A DNA stretch of 64,000 bases from Balamuthia mandrillaris (taxonomy: Eukaryota; Discosea; Longamoebia; Balamuthiidae), in the NCBI GenBank assembly GCA_031835245.1, contig JAVKOQ010000006.1:124001-188000 (forward strand), given 5' to 3'. The notes under the pieces were generated by a model. That model made no database searches. It saw nothing but the letters and a program-made list of their open reading frames with translations, and was not told the origin of the DNA. The translations under genes and the position numbers were made by a program. Positions 23,034 to 35,505 of this stretch are shown piece after piece (position 1 is the stretch's first letter; the number at the start of each line of letters is the position of its first letter).

Positions 23034-25105
23034 ATGATACGAGGACAACAACAATCACCGCCGCGAGGAACGGTTGCCTTCCGAGCGGGCGGAAGAGGAG
23101 GAGGCGGGGGGAGAGGGCGAGGAGGCGGCGGCCCGGCCGTCCTCACCAAAGCCTACAGCACCAATTCCTACCACGAGTTGGCGTTGGGTGGCAGCACGCC
23201 CGCCGGTGCCGCTTCCGCCTCCTCCCATCCCATGATTTCTCCTCGTTTTGTTGGGGGAGGTGGGGGAGGAAGCGCCGTGCTTATCAGCAACAGTAATGGT
23301 GGGGGTTGTGGCTGGGACTCCACAGTATCCGCTGGGCACCATCACCACCATCAACCTTTTTCGGGGACCTCCTCGGCCACTTTTTCTGCCATTTCTTCAT
23401 CATCTTCATCTTCTTCTTCCTTTTCCCAAGCTCGTTTTCAACAACAACAAACGGTTGGCGGGAGTGCTATTGTCATGAAGAGCAACACCAGCAACGCGGA
23501 CTCTCCTCTTCTTCACCAAGGAGAGAACAACAGCAATAAGAAAGGATGGAAGAACAACTTGAAAGGTTTGGTCAACGACACTTCGAAGCGAGTCAAGGAC
23601 ACCACCAAAAAGTTATCTCATAACATTAACACCAAGTCAGAAGAAGGAGAGCAACAGCAACAACAACAGCACAAAGGGGAAGGAGAGGAGCAACAACACA
23701 AAGAAGAAGGAGATGGCAAGCTAAAGAAGAGGAAAGAGAAGGAGGAAAATGAGTCGCATGAAAGCGGCAAGACAATCAGCTTCGGAGGAATGGGCAACAA
23801 GTTGAAGCAGAAGCTGAACGTCGGTCGCTCCTCTTCTGCTCCGCCGATGGTGTGCTCCTCTTCTGCCATTCCAACCGTCAAAGCGCTCGATGCTGACGTG
23901 AAGACCGTGAGCGTTCGTAAGACTACAAGCCAATGGGAAGATATTACTCGCAAAGAACAACAACCACAGCAGCAGCAGCAACCCACTTCTCTTTCTGCTT
24001 CATGTCCTGCGACTATAACTTCTTCGTCACCGCCAAAGAACAAACAAGAACAAAACGGTTTATCAGAACATAAAGAACACAAAGAGCACAAAGACAAAGA
24101 AGACAACAGCATCAATAGGTTTAAGCAAAAGTTACCAAAGGTGCATCTTGCTTCTTCTGTGAGAAAGTTAGTGGACACCAACACTTCTGTCGGTCAAAAA
24201 TGGGAGAACGAGCAAGAAAAACAACGAAAGAAACAAGAGAAGGAGGAGAAGAAGAAGCAAAAGGCGGCCATCAAACTCGCTTCATCCCCGACAGATATTC
24301 CATCCTCATCATTGCCACCCGCAAAAGAAGCAGCTGCTGTGGTGCCTAGTGGAAGTGTTGGCTCGGTGGCCAGTTTGTGGGAGAGCAAGTCCAAAGCGGA
24401 GGAGCAATCGGAGCAGCAAAGGATGGAAGAGTTGGAGGCTCTTCGGTTGGCCAGACAGAAGGAACAGGAGGAGCGGAGGAAGCAAAAGGAAGCGGAGGAG
24501 AAACGCCGGTTGAAGGAGGAGGAGAAGCAGAAGAAGGAGGAGGAGAAAGAGGAAGAGCGGAAGAGAAAGGAGATAGAAAAACAGAAGAGGGATGAAGAAA
24601 AGGAAGAGGAGAGAAAGAGGAGAGAGCAAGAGAAGGAAGAAGAACGACAACAACGGGAACGAGAAAAGGAGGCGGAGAGGCTTCGCAAAGAGGAGGAAAA
24701 GAGAAAAAAAGAGGAAGAGAAACGGAAAAAGGAGGAAGAGAAGTTGCTTCAGAAACAACGGAGCGAGAGAAAGGTGTTTGGAGTTTCTCTGCAGGAGGTA
24801 ATGGCGTTACAACAGGCCGAACATCCTTCCTTGAAGGTTCCTGTGTTGATCGTTAAGGCTTTGGCTTTTCTGGAAAGTACTGATGGTAATGTCGCCGAAT
24901 TCTCTGTTCTAGTGGCCTCGTCTTTTTGTTCCCTGTCTGTTATCTTTTTTGTTTAATCTTGCTTGTTGATGTTAGCTGTTTTGAACACCTTTTCTCATTC
25001 TGCATTTGTTTACAGCTTGCACACTAGAAGGCATATTCCGGAAGTCGGGTGCATTAGAAACTCATAATGAGCTTGTTGACCAAATAAATCAAGGTATTTC
25101 CTCCA

Positions 25106-25164
<59 letters not shown>

Positions 25165-26066
25165 GCTCTTGCCGTTGCGCATTTTTTTAACAGCTGTACT
25201 CTATGGGACTATAGGGACAGCAGAATTTGCACCAGGAATGGACCCATATGCAGTGGCTGGTCTTATAAAAGCGTTCTTGCGCGAACTGCCCGACCCCATT
25301 CTTACCTTTGCATTATATGATCGTTGGGTTGCATGTACAGGTTCGTTTCTCATTTTCTTTCTCGTCGTTCGCTCTCTCTCTCTCTCTCTCCCTATCTCTC
25401 TCTTAACATTCCACATCCTCCCATGCAGATCAAACTCGTTTTCCACAGCCAACAACCGAGTTGAAGAGCCTTCTCCAACAACTGCCTCCAGTAAACTACA
25501 ACACTCTTCATCTCCTCTTCACCTACTGGCACAAAGTGGTGTTAGAGAAGAACAGCAAGACCAATCGCATGACGGCCGAGGCCCTCTCTATAGTCGTTGG
25601 ACCCAACCTGCTTTGGCCCCAAGGAGATGCGGTGGACCTGATAATGAACTCTATGGCCAAAGTCAACCACCTTACTCGACTCATGATCGAGAACTACTCT
25701 TCCCTGTTTCCTTCGTTGCCTTCTTCTGCTTTTGTGATTAGCTCTTCTTCGTCTTCTGCCGCTTCAACTTCTTCTTCTGTACAACAGACACCAAGATCCA
25801 CTTTTTCATCATCTTCAACAACTTCAGCCCCAACAGGAGCAACCAATGCTGCCAACTTGGTAAAGCAACGAGCAGCCGTGTTTGATTCTCCTTCGTCTTC
25901 ATCCTCATCATCTTCGCCGGTAACTTCCTCCTCATCCTCCATTCCTTCCCTTTCTGCGTCTGGAAAGGTCAACATACCAGCAAGTGGAAACAGGACTGCA
26001 AGCGGAGGAGGAGTGAGAGCTGCTGCCGCTGCTTTTGCCTCCAAGGCCGCTGGAAGTTCTTCCTGA
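23034..26066 (+). CDS. RhoGAP-domain protein with long disordered, coiled-coil N-terminus
   Basis: Four exons (23034-24885, 25016-25093, 25194-25340, 25429-26066), all split in phase 1, give 904 residues. Residues 1-590 are Gly-, Ser-, Gln- and His-rich, then a KEEEEKRK coiled coil. The RhoGAP domain spans about 595-780: GVSLQEVMALQ, the arginine-finger block LEGIFRKSG (Arg near 626), AFLRELPDPIL, NRMTAEALSIVVGPNLLW and TRLMIENYSSLF. RhoGAPs switch off Rho/Rac/Cdc42 GTPases by supplying this arginine to speed GTP hydrolysis, so a role in actin control is likely. The tail is Ser-rich. Two introns carry CT tracts just before the acceptor. The ATG at 23034 follows a purine-rich leader. Confidence 0.9.
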
Positions 26067-26654
26067 GTTGTGCCATACTTATTTTTTAAAAAAACTCGAT
26101 GTGCATGTGTGATATGTTTATGTAAAGATAAAAAAAAGAAAGCAAAAGAAAACGATATAAAGAAAAAGAAACAAGGAATAAATGAATATCTACTTTGGCA
26201 GGCAGGTTTAAATAGCATCACCGACAAGTGGTCTTACGGAAACACAACAGGATCCTTCTCAGAAACACTCCACACTGCACGACAGACCCCGGCTGTCCCA
26301 TCGGGCCAAACGGAGGAGAGATGAAGAGGGCGAGGAAGGCGGTGAGATTCAACGATGGCGCAGCAGTTTTTGTCGACGAAGTAAAAAGCGTAAAATCCCT
26401 TGTATGACGTCATCATTAGATCATGATCTGGATGGTGTCGACAAAATCTTTTCTGTCGACAAATATTATCGCAAAATAAAAAGAGAAGATCAGATTTTGT
26501 GAAAGGAAGAAAGCGGAGGTACCAGTGCTACGATCTTTCTTTATCTGCTGCTTTTAATCTCCGTTTGGTTGTTTTTTGCTGTTGTTGAGCTCCTGTTTTT
26601 GTTTTTATCTTACCCCTCCCCCTTGTGCTTTTTTGTTTTTAAAAAGTTCTCCAT
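26067..26654. other. intergenic region with clustered candidate control sites
   Basis: About 590 bp between RhoGAP and the NDUFA1-like gene. It holds TGTCGACG (26371), TGACGTCA (26405), TGTCGACA (26436 and 26454) and a T-rich stretch just before the ATG. I see no coding sequence. Confidence 0.5.
26436..26461. promoter_or_regulatory. paired TGTCGACA palindromes upstream of the NDUFA1-like gene
   Basis: Exact TGTCGACA copies lie at 26436-26443 and 26454-26461, 18 bp apart start to start, with a near-copy TGTCGACG at 26371-26378. They sit about 195-285 bp before the ATG at 26655. The base context after the second copy (AAATATTATCGCAAAATAAA) resembles that after the copy at 43972. Confidence 0.5.
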
Positions 26655-27491
26655 ATGGCGTCGGTGAGTGCGTTGTGGGAGCTGGCGCCTACGGGCTTGG
26701 CCATTGCGGCCTTCTTGGGATCTGCTTCCATCACCATGCCCCTTGCCGACTACGTGAGCCAAAAATACTTTGATCAACCTCGCTTCGTACGCTTCTTTTT
26801 TTCTTTTTTTTCCCCCCCACTTCGTTTTCATCAATTTTTTGTTTCCTAACAAATCATCTCTCTCTCTCTCTTTCTCTTTCTCTCACTCTCTCTCTCCCCC
26901 TCTTATCTGTTCTTTCTTCTATGCTTCTTTCTTTCTTCCGGTCCTCAGCTGACTTACGACAGGGATCGCCACCACGTCTTTTGGCAGGAGCGAAGGGACC
27001 GCATTGACCAAGAACGCAGCAGCCTCATCTTCACCCACTCTATTCGCCACGGCCGTCCCATCCGTTGGGACGCTGATGCCGGCATCTACGTCACCGAACC
27101 CTTTCAACCCGCTTCTGCCTCTTCTTCCTCTCAAAAGAAGCACACCAAAGAACGAGCCAAAGCCGCTGCCACTGGGTTAGAAGACTGTGAAGCAAATGAC
27201 TACCTCCTCCGTCTCTGTCGCACACAAACCAGGGATGGCGCTCTGCCGATACACTTTTACTCCACCGATCCCAAGCATTGCCCTCCCCCTCCCTCTCCGC
27301 GACGATTGAGGAAGATCGTTGGCTACCAGCATCCCTTGGAGAAGCCCACCTTGGATCCCATCAAGATACCGCTGTTCACCGTCCCCGTTTTCATGTATCG
27401 TCTGATCCATCCCCCCGGCAGCAACCAGCACCAGGTCTATCCTGCTTTGCCTCCAAAGCAGGAGGTGGATGCTTCCTCTGGGCATCATTAA
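26655..27491 (+). CDS. NDUFA1/MWFE-like complex I accessory subunit with C-terminal extension
   Basis: Two exons, 26655-26786 and 26949-27491 (phase 0, TTC|GTACGC...CTCAG|CTG), give 224 residues. The first 75 residues follow the MWFE plan: a short N-terminus with LWELAPTG, one transmembrane helix (about 11-32), then a basic segment with FWQERRDRID, matching the W-x-L-M-E-R-D-R-R-I pattern of NDUFA1. NDUFA1 is a small single-pass subunit needed for assembly of mitochondrial complex I. The remaining 140 residues are not part of the animal protein (about 70 residues) and show no known domain. The intron carries a sense-strand CT tract. The match is short, so this is a reasoned guess. Confidence 0.45.
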
Positions 27492-27582
27492 CGCCAAACC
27501 ACTCTGTGAAACTCTTCCACCCCTTTTTAAAATATGTTTTTTTTTTGTGTGTTACTAACGTTTATTGTTGTTGTTGTGCAAT

Positions 27583-27900
<318 letters not shown>

Positions 27901-28136
27901 CGGCCATCATTTCGCCTTAAACTGCTTTTTAGGAGGGGGGGTGACCCGGAGGATAAATAGCCTCTCCTCCTCCTTCTGGCCGCCGGATGACGCCAATCGC
28001 GGTAAAAGTAGGTGCAACTTTCGTTCCCCCCCCATGCATTCATTTCCTCTCTCTCTTTTTTTTTTCTGCAAAGGTCTAACAGTAGCCTTCATTTTTCTTT
28101 TTTTTGTTCTCACAACGACCAGTCAAAACGAACGGA

Positions 28137-29584
28137 ATGAAGACGGCCTGCTTGCTGGTGGTGCTGTCCCTCCTACTCGCTGTTGCGGTGGTGACCGCCG
28201 CTGCCGCCGGCGCGCCCTCCCCTCGCCTTCTCCTCAAGTCGCAGCCGGTGAGCTCCCCCCACTGGCAGCCGCTCCTCCGGGAGGAGGCCGCTGCCGGCCG
28301 CACCGCCCCGTTGACCCTCTACGCCGCCCTGACGGAGCGCAACCTGGAGTACTTTGAGAAGCTGGCCCTGGCCATCGCCGACCCGGACAGCCCCGCCTAC
28401 GGCCGCCAGCTCTCCCTCAAGGAGGTGACAGAATTGACCGCCCCGGAGCAGGAGTCTGTGGACCAGGTGGTGGAGTGGTTGTCCCGCCATGGCGTGACCG
28501 ACTACGAGGTCATGGCCTCCCGCAGCTTCATCAGGTTCAAGGCCACGGTGGAGCAGGCCGAGCGCCTTCTCAACTGCCAGTTCCGCACCTTCTCCCACGT
28601 GCTCTCCCCCGCCAAGACCGTGCTGCGCTGCCACACCCCCAGCTTCCTGGAAGAGGGCGTCCACCCCTTGATCGACTTTATCGAGCCCGTGCACGGCTTC
28701 CCGCGCCTCAAGAACGTGCGCGACCCGTCCACCAACGTGGCCGCGAGCAACCAAAAGGGCAGGGACAAGAACGTCAACGTCACCCCCACTCTGATCAGGC
28801 AGCTCTACAATGTGACCGTGGGCACGCCCAACCTCGGCGTGAACAACACGCAGGCCGTGTGGGAGGATCAGGACGACTACTCCACCTCTGACCTCCAAAA
28901 GTTCTTCCGCTCCTTTGCCCCCAACTTGGTTGGCCAGAAGGTCGTCAAGGACCTTGGTGATGCTAAGAATGATCCTCATAACCCTGGTACGCTTTGTTTC
29001 TTTCTTTCCTGTTCTTCTTTCTTCTTTTATTTCTTCTCTTCTTCTCTTCTTCTTTCTGCTAACTTTAACAACAGGAGAGGGAGAGGCTGCTTTAGATCTT
29101 CAGTACATCATGGCTATGGGCAGCTTCTGTCCCACTTACTACTATCTCTACAAGGAGGACGACATCTTTGACGCCTTCTTCAGGTGGGTGACCGACCTGG
29201 CCAGCGACCCAAGGCCTCCTCTCATTCATTCTGTGTCCTACGGAGAGTACGGTGGCGACTACCCCAACGCCACAGTTCAGCGTATTAGCAACGAATGGAT
29301 GAAGCTTGGCGGTATGTTTCTCTTTTTGTTTGTCGTTCGTTCTGCCTCGTTCTTGTTGGGATCTCAAACTAATGAACAATAAAACATACAAAGCTCGTGG
29401 AGTCAGCATCTTGGTAGCCAGCGGAGACGATGGCGTTGGTTGTAATGACAATTGCACCAAGTTCGAGTTCCCTTACCCCAGCAGCCCGTGGATCACCTTG
29501 GTCGGTGGTACTGTCGTGAAACAAAGTACGTCTTCTTTCTTGTTTCTTTCGTTTATTCTCGCTTCTTCATCTTACTGCTATTTT

Positions 29585-29621
<37 letters not shown>

Positions 29622-30290
29622 CTAACAAACCCTCTTTCTCTTCATTGGCAGACTCTTCTGGCCAGAAGTATGAGGTCGGATGGGACGGCAGCTCTGGCGG
29701 TTTCTCCGCTGACTTTTCCATTCCCTCTTGGCAAGCCGCGGACGTGGCCTACTATCTCAAGAATGCCCCCAATCTGCCTACGTCCTACTTCAATGGCAAT
29801 GGTCGTGGCCTTCCTGATATCTCTGCTCCTGGTTCGCCCTCTTTCTTTTATTGTTATTCTTTCTTTTCCCAAAGTTTGTTGACTTTGTTTTTGTCCTACA
29901 GCTGATTACGTTCAAATTGTTTTGGGTGGTTATACTCAAAGCATTGGTGGCACTTCCTGCAGTGCTCCCATTCTTTCTGGTACCATCTTGTTCCCTTTGT
30001 CTTTTCCTTCTTTCTTCGTTCTTCTGTCTCATTCAACAACAAAAATAGGTCTGTTCAGTTTGATCAACGGTTACAGGATCAAGGCTAACAAGAGTCCATT
30101 GGGCTACCTGAACCCAATGCTCTACGCCCTTGCCAAGAAGATCCCTGCCGCCTACCACGACATCACGGAGGGCTCCAACCCGGACGGCTGCTGCCCTGGC
30201 TTCCCGTGCTACAAGGGATGGGACCCTGTGACTGGCTTGGGCACTCCCAACTTTGGCGTCTTCTTACAGTTTGCCATGTCTCTTCCTTGA
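28137..30290 (+). CDS. secreted tripeptidyl-peptidase, sedolisin family S53
   Basis: Six exons (28137-28986, 29075-29311, 29394-29525, 29652-29831, 29902-29979, 30049-30290), every intron in phase 1, give 572 residues. There is a signal peptide at about 1-24, then the S53 pro-domain (about 30-200). The catalytic domain has Glu287 and Asp291 (GEAALDLQY), the oxyanion Asp374 (ASGDDG) and Ser485 (GGTSCSAP). The C-terminus (YHDITEGSNPDGCC, GWDPVTGLGTPNFG) carries the calcium-site region. S53 enzymes are acid peptidases related to lysosomal TPP1 and fungal tripeptidyl peptidases, activated by removal of the pro-domain at low pH. It probably works in digestive vacuoles or outside the cell. The first exon is markedly GC-rich. 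Confidence 0.93.
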
Positions 30291-30530
30291 GAAATTTGAC
30301 GACAAGGCCGATGATGAACAGAGCTAAAGGGTTACCAACATTTCCTTCATGTTTTATTTTGTTTGGATGATTATAACGGTTACTTCTTACGGTGTTTATC
30401 ATCGACGGTATCACTGTTTTGTTATTGTGATGTATGTTTTTTTTTTCTTTTCTTTTTGACACCACTCAGTGTAAAAGGAGGGCGTTCCTTTTGTCGCCCA
30501 CCACAAGAAATTCTCTGTGAAGGAATATCA

Positions 30531-30538
30531 TGTCGACA
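30531..30538. promoter_or_regulatory. TGTCGACA palindrome upstream of the TcmP-like gene
   Basis: An exact copy 304 bp before the ATG at 30842 and 241 bp after the peptidase stop. It is followed by an AT-rich stretch (AAAATTAATTAATTTT). Confidence 0.45.
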
Positions 30539-30736
30539 CGAAAATTAATTAATTTTTTTTCCCGCCTTTTTAACTTTCTTACCCACCGGCTTCTGCGAAC
30601 ACAAAAGAGGAAACAACAAAAAGGGGGGAAGTTGCCAACAACAAGGCGAGCCGCTTAAAATAAAATAGTCTTCGACCGACTGCTCATTTTTCCACAAGAT
30701 CTGAGCTAAAACAAGGGTTAGTTTATTTGTGATCAT

Positions 30737-30788
30737 GTTTTTGTTTTTGTTTTTGTTTTTGTTTTTGTTTTTGTTTTTGTTTTTGTTT
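30737..30788. repeat. (GTTTTT)n hexanucleotide repeat
   Basis: About eight to nine units of GTTTTT in the leader region of the TcmP-like gene, ending some 55 bp before its ATG. Confidence 0.9.
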
Positions 30789-30841
30789 GTTGGTATTATG
30801 AGTAAGCGAAAAAAAAAAAAAACAGAACGAAAACAGCAGGC

Positions 30842-32880
30842 ATGGAAGAGCAAGACGAACAACTCGCAGACTTCGAGAGAGCCTTAGAAGCGAAAACAAA
30901 TCCGCAGGACATTAAAGCAGACTTCAGGCACTACAGGAAATCAGCAGAGGAAAAAGTAGCGCAATTGCGAAAGAAAAACGAGCAGCTTAAGAAGGATCAC
31001 GACCAGAAGCTTGACCTTCTCTTGCGCAAGTTGGCAGTGGCAGAAAACGAAGCAGCAAAACTGCAGGAGGAAAATAAGCATCTTAGGGAAACGGCTGATG
31101 CAATTCATCGTCAGTCAGGGTGGGCCACTCAGGAGGCGGGCGAGGAGGATGAGGAGCAAAGACAACCTCTACAACAAAACGAATATCAAGAAGCTAAAGA
31201 AGCAAAGGGAAAAGAAAAAGAATCGAATGAATGCCAGCAGTTTTGTCAAGCCTTCCAACAACCTCCTATGAATATGCGTGTCAATGGCAAACGCAAGAAC
31301 TCTGGTGAGGAGCTGCTTAACAATCCCGCGAAGCCAAGACAAATAGCCAAGTGTGGAGTGGTAAGCCAGTACTTCAAACGCTGGTTACGAGAGCATGTAC
31401 AACATAACCACAAGGTATATGAATAGCATTCTTCTTCAACTCTTGCACGTTTTCACACTATGCTATAGACTCTTGTGTACTGCGATGCATTTGCAGGACG
31501 GGGCAAATACGATAACTCCAACGATCCCAGTAATGTGGTTGAATCAGCAGCCTTCAGCATCATTTCAGCAGCCAGTCAGCTCATGAGCTGTGGGGAAGTA
31601 ACTCTTCATATGGTTCTTATTGAGAAAACACGGAATAATTGGAAGGATCTTTGTACAGCAGTCTGTGATAAGCTGCAAATGGATCAACAGCCGATAGGCG
31701 GAAAGGTATTACCTGTCAAAAAGGTATATGACAACAGCTTAATCCTTCGCATTAAAGTTATCCAATCGAAATGTGAAGCAGCCAGTGGCCACCTGTCACA
31801 CTATCCTTGCAATTATCCACTCTTTGCATTTTTTGACCCTTTTGGTTGGAGCGGTTATTCAAAATCCTTCATCAACTTCCTAAGACACCACTTTAGCTGG
31901 TGTGACATTCTTGTGAACTTCATGTCTAGCAGCATTGACCGATTTCGCACATCAGCAAAACAGCAAAAGTCTTTTGTAAGGATGACTTCCTTTTCCAATG
32001 GACTAAATCAATTCATTACAGTGCAAGACCAGGACTTCAAAACGCGTGTGGAAGAGTACTGCAACCAGTACTTCAACGCAGTGAATGACACCAACAATCA
32101 TTGCTTGTATCCTGTGAGACTTGCTGTTAGGCGTACCCCAAATGCACCTCTTTACCACTTGCTTTTTCTCAGTGTTTCACAGCAAGTTGCGCTTTTCTCC
32201 TTTTTCTTTTCTTTGTGGTAAGAGATGCTGATTTTTTCATACAGGCTCGCATGATGATGAAAGCTACCATCCTAGAGGAGGCATGCTGGTATGACAACAA
32301 ACAGGGGGTCGTTGTTTTTGATGAAAAGCAGCAAAAATACAACTTGGACAAACAGAGTTGCATAGAGCATGCTGCTCGCCTCATCAAGAAACAGGTAACT
32401 AAACAAAAGCTTCTTTTTTGCTTTGCATCTCTTCTTTATTGATCTTTTTAAAACATTCATAGTTTGGGCAAAATCTGGGTGATATCCCTGCCATGCAAAG
32501 ATTTGTGATGGAGGAAACTCCTTTCAATTGGTGTAATCAGTTAGTTGAGGCTGCTTGCAAAACTTGCACCAGCCATAACCAGTCTCAGCTTTCATTCAAA
32601 CCTGCACGCAAACATACACACAAACCTGCATGCAAAAACAATGAAGGAAGCAGTTCATCTGCTTCACACCAATGTTCCTCTTTGGACCAAAGGAATGGAT
32701 TCGGTTCTAGGTTTCTTCTGCCCCTTCTTATTTCTTTGTCCTGCTGATACCTACTAACAGTTCTATGCTTTGTTTGGTTTTTGCAGCAAACGTCATAAAA
32801 CTAGTGCCACCAGGGATGGGCCTAGACGTATGCCTTTGATGGATATTACTTCCATGCAACAAAACAAGCTGAACATATGA
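30842..32880 (+). CDS. TcmP-like (three-Cys-motif partner) protein fused to an N-terminal coiled coil, copy A
   Basis: Exons 30842-31414, 31469-32185, 32245-32394 and 32463 onward, all phase 0. Residues 1-85 form a charged coiled coil; 86-170 are Gln/Lys-rich. From about 175 the TcmP plan follows: KCGVVSQYFKRWL, then the Rossmann-like motif LVYCDAFAGRGKY (193-205), MVLIEKTRNNW (239-249), FFDPFGWSGY (312-321) and DILVNFMSSSIDRF (337-350). TcmP proteins are known mainly from bacteria and look like SAM-dependent methyltransferase relatives; their reaction is not established. In the fourth exon a tandem duplication around 32600-32640 (repeat of AAACCTGCA-GCAAA) shifts the frame. As read, the protein stops at 32747 (574 residues). 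The older frame resumes and, after another intron, would end at 32880. Confidence 0.7.
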
Positions 32881-33035
32881 TGAACTTCTTCCTCTTAATA
32901 TTGTTTTTTGTGCATTAGCGGTTTTGGTACACCCCGTTAACGGCTACGGGTGCCTCTGCTTCGCGCTTGTGCTAGCAACTCCTTTTGTAAATTGTATAAA
33001 TTGTTTTTATACTCCCTGAGGCACCGCTTAAAAGG

Positions 33036-33267
33036 TGCGACATTCTTGTGAACTTTATGTCCAGCAGAATCGACCGATTCCGCAGAACGGCAAAACAACA
33101 ATTGTCTTTCAACAGGATGGCTTCCTCTTCCAACGGACCAAATCCGTTGCTGTGCAGGACGTGGACTTCAAAACGCGTGTGGAAGAGTACTGCAAGCTGT
33201 ATTTCAATGCTGTGAACGATATCACGGACGATTGTCGCTTGTATCCTGTGAGACTTGCTGTTAGACA
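33036..33267 (+). pseudogene. TcmP-like copy B, left fragment
   Basis: Homologous to 31900-32135 of copy A (CDILVNFMSS-IDRFR at the start, VEEYC-YFNAVND and YPVRLAVR at the end). It lacks the whole 5' half. A 4-nt deletion relative to copy A, around 33135-33150, breaks the frame. It ends abruptly at the LTR of the copia element at 33268. Confidence 0.8.
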
Positions 33268-33471
33268 TGTTGAGCAGTAGGTGCGAGCACAACGAGGAAG
33301 TGATGTGTGTAAGAAAAGTATTATTGTGCTAAAGAAGAAGATAACAAAGAAGAGTATAAATAGTAGAAGAGAGAGTGATTCTGAGAAGTAACCTAGAATC
33401 GGTGAAGGGTGACAGAAGTTGTATATGATGCTATGATAAGTTTGTCACCTATCAAACGCTTCATTCCAACA
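33268..33471 (-). repeat. complete 3' LTR of the copia element
   Basis: A 204-bp LTR, in element direction starting TGTTGGAATG and ending CTCAACA, with the usual TG...CA ends extended to TGTT...AACA. It is preceded by a polypurine tract GAGGAGGAG (33480-33472). A TATTTATA box-like sequence lies about half way along. Confidence 0.85.
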
Positions 33472-33478
33472 CTCCTCC

Positions 33479-34690
33479 TCAACTTGGGGAACACTGAACT
33501 AGTCCACTCTCGTCGCGGAGCTTCTTTAACGCTGGTTCTGGAAGTGGCTTGGTTAGGAAGTCAGCGATGTTGTCTTTTGAGGGACAGTAGATAGGTTCGA
33601 TGTGTCCTTCGATAGTCTTCTCTTTGATGAAGTGATAACGAAGATCGATATGCTTGACTTTAGGAGAAGGTGCCGTTCCGTTGATGATGGCGATGCAAGC
33701 TTGGTTGTCTTCGTAGAGAGGAGTTGGATTTAGAATAGGAAGTTTAATTTCCATAAGAAGTTGCCTAATTGAGAGAATGGATTTTGTTGCTGAAGCAGCG
33801 ATGTATTCTGCTTCTGCAGTTGATTGTGCGGTGCATCGTTGCTTTTGCGATTTCCATGCAATTGGTGCTCCACAAGCTTTGACGATGAAGCCGGTGCGGG
33901 AGCGTCGATGAAATCTGTTTCTTGCCCAGTCTGCATCGACCCATGCCGTAAGGTTGAGTCCTTCTCCTCCATTGAACCTGAGTCCGGTAGCTGGTGTTCC
34001 CTTGAGGTACTGGAGAATCCGTTTAGCTGCCTTCCAGTGTGCAGGAGAGGGATCAGAGCAGAATTGAGCCAGAATGTTGACAGGAGCAGCGATATCTGGT
34101 CTCGTTCTCGTTGAGAGGTAGAGGAGGCTGCCGATCAGAGCTTGGTAGGGATGTTTCGAATTAAGTTTCTTTTCGTTTTCTCGTCGCGGAAAGAACTGTT
34201 CGCCAGGAAGCATCGGTTTGTCCACTGATTTGCAGTTGGTCATATCGTATGTTTCCAAATCATTCACGTGTTTTCGCTGATGAACCGTAACCGTTCTTTT
34301 CTCTAAGTCTTGTTCGATTTCCATACCGAGAAGATATTTTACGCGACCGAGATCAGAAAGCTCAAACTCTTTGGCAAGAGCTTGCTTCAATTCAGAAATG
34401 TAATTTTCGTTTTTGCCGGTGATGGTCATGTCGTCAACGTAAAGGCCGATCAACATCATCAATTCTCCTCCTTCGGTCTTGTAGTAGACGCAGGGATCCG
34501 TCAGCGTAGGAGAGAATTTGAGTTTGCGAAGAAGAGCATCGATCTTTTTCCACCATTGTCGCGGTGCTTGTTTAATGCCGTAGAGCGCTTTCAGAAGAAG
34601 ACAGACCCAGTCAGGATGGTTAGGGTCGACGAAGCCTTCAGGCTGACGCATGTAGATGATCTCTTCGAGGTCTCCGTTAAGGAAGGCGGT
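33479..34690 (-). pseudogene. copia reverse transcriptase (C-terminal part) and RNase H segment
   Basis: Open frame of about 390 residues with PEGFVDP, LLKALYGIKQAPRQW, the catalytic LYVDDM of reverse transcriptase, GSLLYLSTRTRPDIA, and an RNase H part with DADWA, TAEAEYIA and YEDNQACI, ending in a short tail. It belongs to the broken polyprotein; the upstream reverse-transcriptase start lies in other frames. Confidence 0.9.
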
Positions 34691-35505
34691 AACGAAATCA
34701 ATATGATAAATAGGCCAACCGAAACAAGCCGCGATAGCAAGGAGTAGAAGAAGAAAAACGATATCGATGACAGGAGCGAAGGTGTTGCGGTAGTCGATGC
34801 CATAGCGTTGCGTGAAGCCTTGAGCTACAGACGCCCTTTGAACTTCTCGATGGTGTTGTCAGGTCGTTGCTTGATACGATAAACCCACTTAGAGCCGATA
34901 GGCTTGCAATCAGGTGGAGGTTTGACGAGCTTCCAAGTATTTTTGGACATAAGGCCAACGTACTCCCGATTTTCAGCTTCTTTCCACTGTTCAGCTTGCG
35001 GACAACTCATTGCCTCTTTATGAGTTCTTGGGACGATGATGTTGGAGACGGAGAAAGAATGTCCCTTTTGTTTGAGAAGTCTTTCGCTTTCTTCTGCATC
35101 GATGACCTTTTGCGTAGGTCGCCGTATTCGCTTGTTTGTTGAGTTGATAGGTGGAGGTAGGGATGGTAGGCTCTTTTTACTTTTCGTTGGTTGGTAGTAT
35201 CCATGATCATCCAATTCGTATGGACGATTATCCACTTCAGTAGTAGAGGTAGGAGTAGTCGATGACAACGAAGAAGAGGTAGATGAAATTGAAGACGACG
35301 AGTTGATTTCGTCAACGTTGGAGTCGTCTAGATCATACGTTTTCTCCTCCTGTTCCGTAGTGCTCTTGGTGTTGACCTCTTGGTCGTTAGAGACTCGCGG
35401 GGCGAAGGACAGACTTTCTTCGTCATCGACGTCCTCAGGATCGACCCATGGGCTCAGGATTTTGAGAATAATCGATTTGATTTCCAGGAATACCGAGAAC
35501 GTCAC
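34690..35505 (-). pseudogene. copia integrase tail and reverse transcriptase start, frameshifted
   Basis: One frame (35505-34825) gives a Ser/Asp-rich integrase tail followed by the RT entry motif (QWKEAENREYVGL, NTWKLV, GSKWVYRIKQRPDNTIEKFK). It then shifts frame near 34,840 and again near 34,690 before the YVDD segment. The amino-acid similarity continues through the breaks, so these are single-base insertions or deletions. Confidence 0.85.

Noticed and set aside
28173-28979. 268-residue minus-strand frame opposite the S53 peptidase
   Set aside because: It is an antisense shadow of a GC-rich exon whose sense strand has clear S53 similarity.
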